From Narthecium ossifragum (Eukaryota; Streptophyta; Magnoliopsida; Dioscoreales; Nartheciaceae), in NCBI GenBank assembly GCA_963920575.1, contig OY986967.1, positions 9,914,061 to 9,978,060 on the forward strand: a stretch of DNA of 64,000 nucleotides, written 5' to 3'. The translations under genes were made by a program, and so were the position numbers. A model generated the notes under the pieces. The model had not been told where the DNA came from. It did not search any database and saw only the letters and a list, made by a program, of their open reading frames with translations. Numbering within the stretch: the first letter of the stretch is position 1; the number at the start of each line of letters is the position of its first letter. Shown here piece after piece: positions 61,341-64,000 of the stretch.

Positions 61341-62828
61341 ACTTTGCTGACATCTTCCCAGACGAGCTACCGGGCCTTCCTCCTTCTAGAGTAGTAGACT
61401 TCCAGATAGATCTTGTACCGGGTACTGGGCCGATCTCTCAGCCAGCTTTCAGGATGGCACCAACAGAGCAGAGGGAGCTGAGGGTCCAGCTGGACGGGTT
61501 GATCGGCAGAGGTTTCATCCGTGGCAGCACGTCACCTTGGGCAGCTCCTGTATTGTTCGCAAAGAAGAAGGACGGTACCCTTCGTCTTTGCATTGATTAT
61601 TGGAAGCTGAACAGGGTAACGGTGAAGAACGAGTATCCGATGCCGAGGATCGATGACTTGTTCGACCAGCTCCTAGGATCTTTGGTCTTTTCGAAGATCG
61701 ATCTCCGTACCGGCTATCACCAGTTGAGGATTCGGGATTGCGACATCCTGAAGACGGCTTTCCGTACGAGGTACGGGTTGTACGAGTTCACGGTGATGCC
61801 GTTCAGCTTGACGAACGCACCAGCGACATTCATGGATCTGATGTAGAGGGCCTTCCGACCGTACTTAGATCAGTTCATGATGATTTTCATCGACGACATC
61901 CTAGTCTACTCACGTACCGCGGAGGAGCACGAGCAGCATTTGAGGACAGTGTTGCAGTTGTTGAGGGGGCAAAGGCTATATGCCAAAACCTCCAAATGTG
62001 AGTTCTGGCTTCCTGAGGTTTAGTTTCTGGGGCACGTGGTGTCAGCGGCAGGTATTTCAGTTGATCCGGCCAAGATCGAGGCAGTGCTACAGTGGCAGAG
62101 ACCGACAACAGTGTTCGAGGTCCGCAGCTTCCTCGGCTTGGCAGGTTACTACAGGAGGTTCGTGTGGGACTTCTTCAGGGTTGCAGGGCCGCTGACCAGG
62201 TTGACACAGAAGGCGGTCCCATTTGTTTGGGACGAGGCGTGCGAGCAGGCTTTCATCCAATTGAGGACCAGACTGACGAGTGTACCGATCCTTATAGTTC
62301 CAGAGCGAGGCGTCGGCTACAGTGTCTTTTGCGACGCCAGTGGGGAGGGTCTAGGCTGTGTGCTTATGCAGGAGGGCCATGTGGTGGCCCACGGTTCCAG
62401 GCAGCTGAAGACCCATGAGAGGAACTATCCAGTCCACGATCTCGAGCTTGCAGCGGTTGTCTTCGCTCTGAAGACGTGGCGGCACTACCTCTACGGTGAG
62501 CGGTTCTCGGTGTATTCTGATCATAAGAGTTTGAGGCACGTGTTTACCCAGCGTGACCTCAACCTCAGGCAGTAGCGGTGGATGGAGCTTCTAGAGGACT
62601 ACGACTTCGAGTTGCATTATCACCCTGGTAAGGCAAACGTCATAGCAGACGCCCTCAGCAGATAGACCAGAGACAGCAGGGTGGCCTTGGCAGCGATGTC
62701 AGCTCGGCAGTGGCAGATGCTAGAGACAGTTAGTCAGTTCGGGCTTGACTTCGAGGACTAGGCGGCAGGCGGTTTCTTGTATGTTGTTCGCAGCATTCCA
62801 GTTCTTTTGGCCAGAGTGATCGAGGACC
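61341..62828 (+). pseudogene. Tekay reverse transcriptase and RNase H
   Basis: [55 protein letters not shown], then TAG 61844 just before the catalytic [15 protein letters not shown] 62021 precedes [15 protein letters not shown]; then [12 protein letters not shown] and RNase H ([50 protein letters not shown]), TAG 62573, the HPGKANVIADALSR motif, TAG 62663 and TAG 62759. Catalytic residues are still recognisable. Confidence 0.9.
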
Positions 62829-64000
62829 GTGCTGCGGGCGGCATACAGTGGTCTACTCTTCAGAGGCAGAGTTGCAGTTCCAGCAGACCCGGCGTTGCGA
62901 GAGGAGATCCTTCACGAGTTCCACCACTCCTGCTTCGCCGTTCATCCCGGGAGCACCAAGATGTACCACGATCTTCGCCGACAGTTCTGGTGGTGCGGGA
63001 TGAAGAGGTCAGTAGCTGAGTTCGTTTCCAGATGCCTCACCTGTCAGAAGGTGAAGGTAGAGCACAGGCGGACCCCAGGTTTGTTGTAACCACTTCTAGT
63101 GCCAGAGTGGAAGTGGGAACATATAGCTATGGACTTCGTCACCGAGCTACCCAGGTCACCGACGGCGAATGATGCGATTTGGGTCATCGTCGATCGACTG
63201 ACCAAATCGGCTCATTTCCTCCCAATGAGGACGAAAGATCCAGTTGCCAGACTGAGCCAGAGGTACATCGACGATGTAGTACGACTACACGGTATCCCAG
63301 TGTCGATAGTGTCAGATAGGGATCCCAGATTCACCGGCAGGTTCTGGAGCAGCTTCCAGGACTCCTTGGGGACAACACTGACGTTCAGCACAGCTTTCCA
63401 CCCTCAGACAGACGGGCACTCGGAGCGGACTATCCATATCTTGGAGGACATGCTCAGAGCATGTGTGCTAGACGCTGGAGGTACTTGCGAGCAGGACGTG
63501 ACTTTGGTGGAGTTTGCCTACAACAACAGCTTTCAGGCCAGTTTGGGTTTTGCACCCTTTGAGGCGTTGTACGACAGACCGTGTCACTCACCGGTGTGTT
63601 GGACAGAGGTTGGGGAGGCGTCCCTTACCGGTCCGGACATCATCAGGCAGTCGTCAGAGAGGTTGGCTCAGATCAAACAGAGGCTTCTGACAGCGCAGAG
63701 CAGGCAGAAGAGCTACGCAGACCGCAGGCAACGACCCCTGGAGTTCGCAGTTGGCGACAGAGTGCTACTGAAGGTGTCCCCGCGCAGAGGGTCAATCAGG
63801 TTTGGTAGCAGGGACAAGCTAGCGCCGAGGTTCACGGGTCCTTTTGAGGTCGTCAGGCACGTTGGAGCAGTCGCCTACCAGTTAGCTCTACCTCCGCACT
63901 TATCAGCAGTCTACCCCACCTTCCACGTATCTATGCTGCGGAAGTATATTCCAGATCCTTCTCACGTGATCAGACACGATGAGATTGAGGTGGAAGAGGA
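62829..64000 (+). pseudogene. Tekay integrase (partial at the window edge)
   Basis: It begins LREEILHEFHHSCFAVHPG (zinc-binding HHCC with CLTCQKVK), TAA at 63087-63089, then the core WEHIAMDFVTELPRSPTAND, IVSDRDPRFTGRFW, the HPQTDGHSERT glutamate region, and the C-terminal module RVLLKVSPRRGSIRFG, LAPRFTGPFEVV and [14 protein letters not shown] at the edge. The expected tail is visible in the related fragment at 33790-34434. Confidence 0.9.

Larger units (their letters stand above)
55918..64000 (+). mobile_element. Tekay-type chromovirus, 3' end beyond the window
   Basis: A 3.5-kb LTR (55918-59466), tRNA-Met PBS, gag, protease, RT/RNase H and integrase in the usual order, all on the plus strand. 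The wording of RT and integrase fits Tekay/Del. At least ten in-frame stops and two or more frameshifts make it inactive. The pol part is clearly more GC-rich than the surrounding elements. The 3' LTR is outside the window. Confidence 0.92.

Overview
This window is plant nuclear DNA made almost entirely of nested transposable elements. The evidence for a plant is: LTR retrotransposons of plant-type lineages (SIRE-like Copia; Athila-, Tekay- and Reina/Galadriel-like Gypsy) with tRNA-Met and tRNA-Asp primer-binding sites, a Pack-MULE with 9-bp target duplications, an En/Spm (CACTA) element with GT-AG introns, and a Helitron with TC and CTAG ends. I find no intact host gene, rRNA, tRNA or CRISPR array. 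The only host-like coding sequence is a broken LEA_2 fragment inside the MULE. The setting looks like repeat-rich heterochromatin of a large angiosperm genome; I cannot name the species.

Layout. 1-4685: three LTR-like blocks next to each other. 4686-11519: an old minus-strand Copia (integrase/protease at the left, gag at the right) split by a small gag-only SIRE derivative (5618-9502, TSD AAGCC) and by a Pack-MULE (9931-11171). 11520-13658: a Tekay-like LTR containing an Athila-like LTR. 13659-26867: a minus-strand Gypsy (RT, protease, gag, PBS, 386-bp LTR) split by a nearly complete SIRE-type Copia (14496-23553) and by a solo LTR (24052-25609, TSD CATTC). 26868-33004: a 5'-truncated CACTA element whose long intron region holds a GC-rich MITE-like insertion and an LTR-like block. 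33005-35248: SIRE and Tekay 3' fragments. 35249-37020: Helitron. 37021-38390: Athila-like LTR. 38708-52690: a large minus-strand Athila element inserted into the LTR of another Athila-like element (LTR halves 38391-38707 and 52691-53646, internal remnant to 55287, second LTR from 55288). 55918-64000: a Tekay-type chromovirus with a 3.5-kb LTR, running off the right edge and full of stop codons.

The most unusual signal is a cis-sequence grammar shared by unrelated families. SIRE (Copia), Athila and Tekay (Gypsy) LTRs all carry arrays of paired TCGA-core motifs. One dialect is GATCGATC pairs spaced 21-23 bp (22 bp in every pair I measured in the Athila element). The other is CGGTCGA/TCGACCG pairs on a 12-bp lattice in SIRE and Tekay. 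In the Athila-type LTRs the last motif lies 71-72 bp before the TATA box; in the SIRE LTRs it lies 92-93 bp before it. The same arrays, each followed by a TATA-like box, also lie inside the two large elements just upstream of an extra 3' ORF. Those two ORFs (16177-17406 in the Copia, 42267-43745 in the Athila) appear homologous: a basic KRKKAAP segment, a globular middle and a C-terminal coiled coil. The picture is of retrotransposons from two superfamilies sharing both an accessory nuclear-type protein and a matching promoter module. Distances were measured by hand from the printed sequence; family names come from recognised motifs, not database searches.
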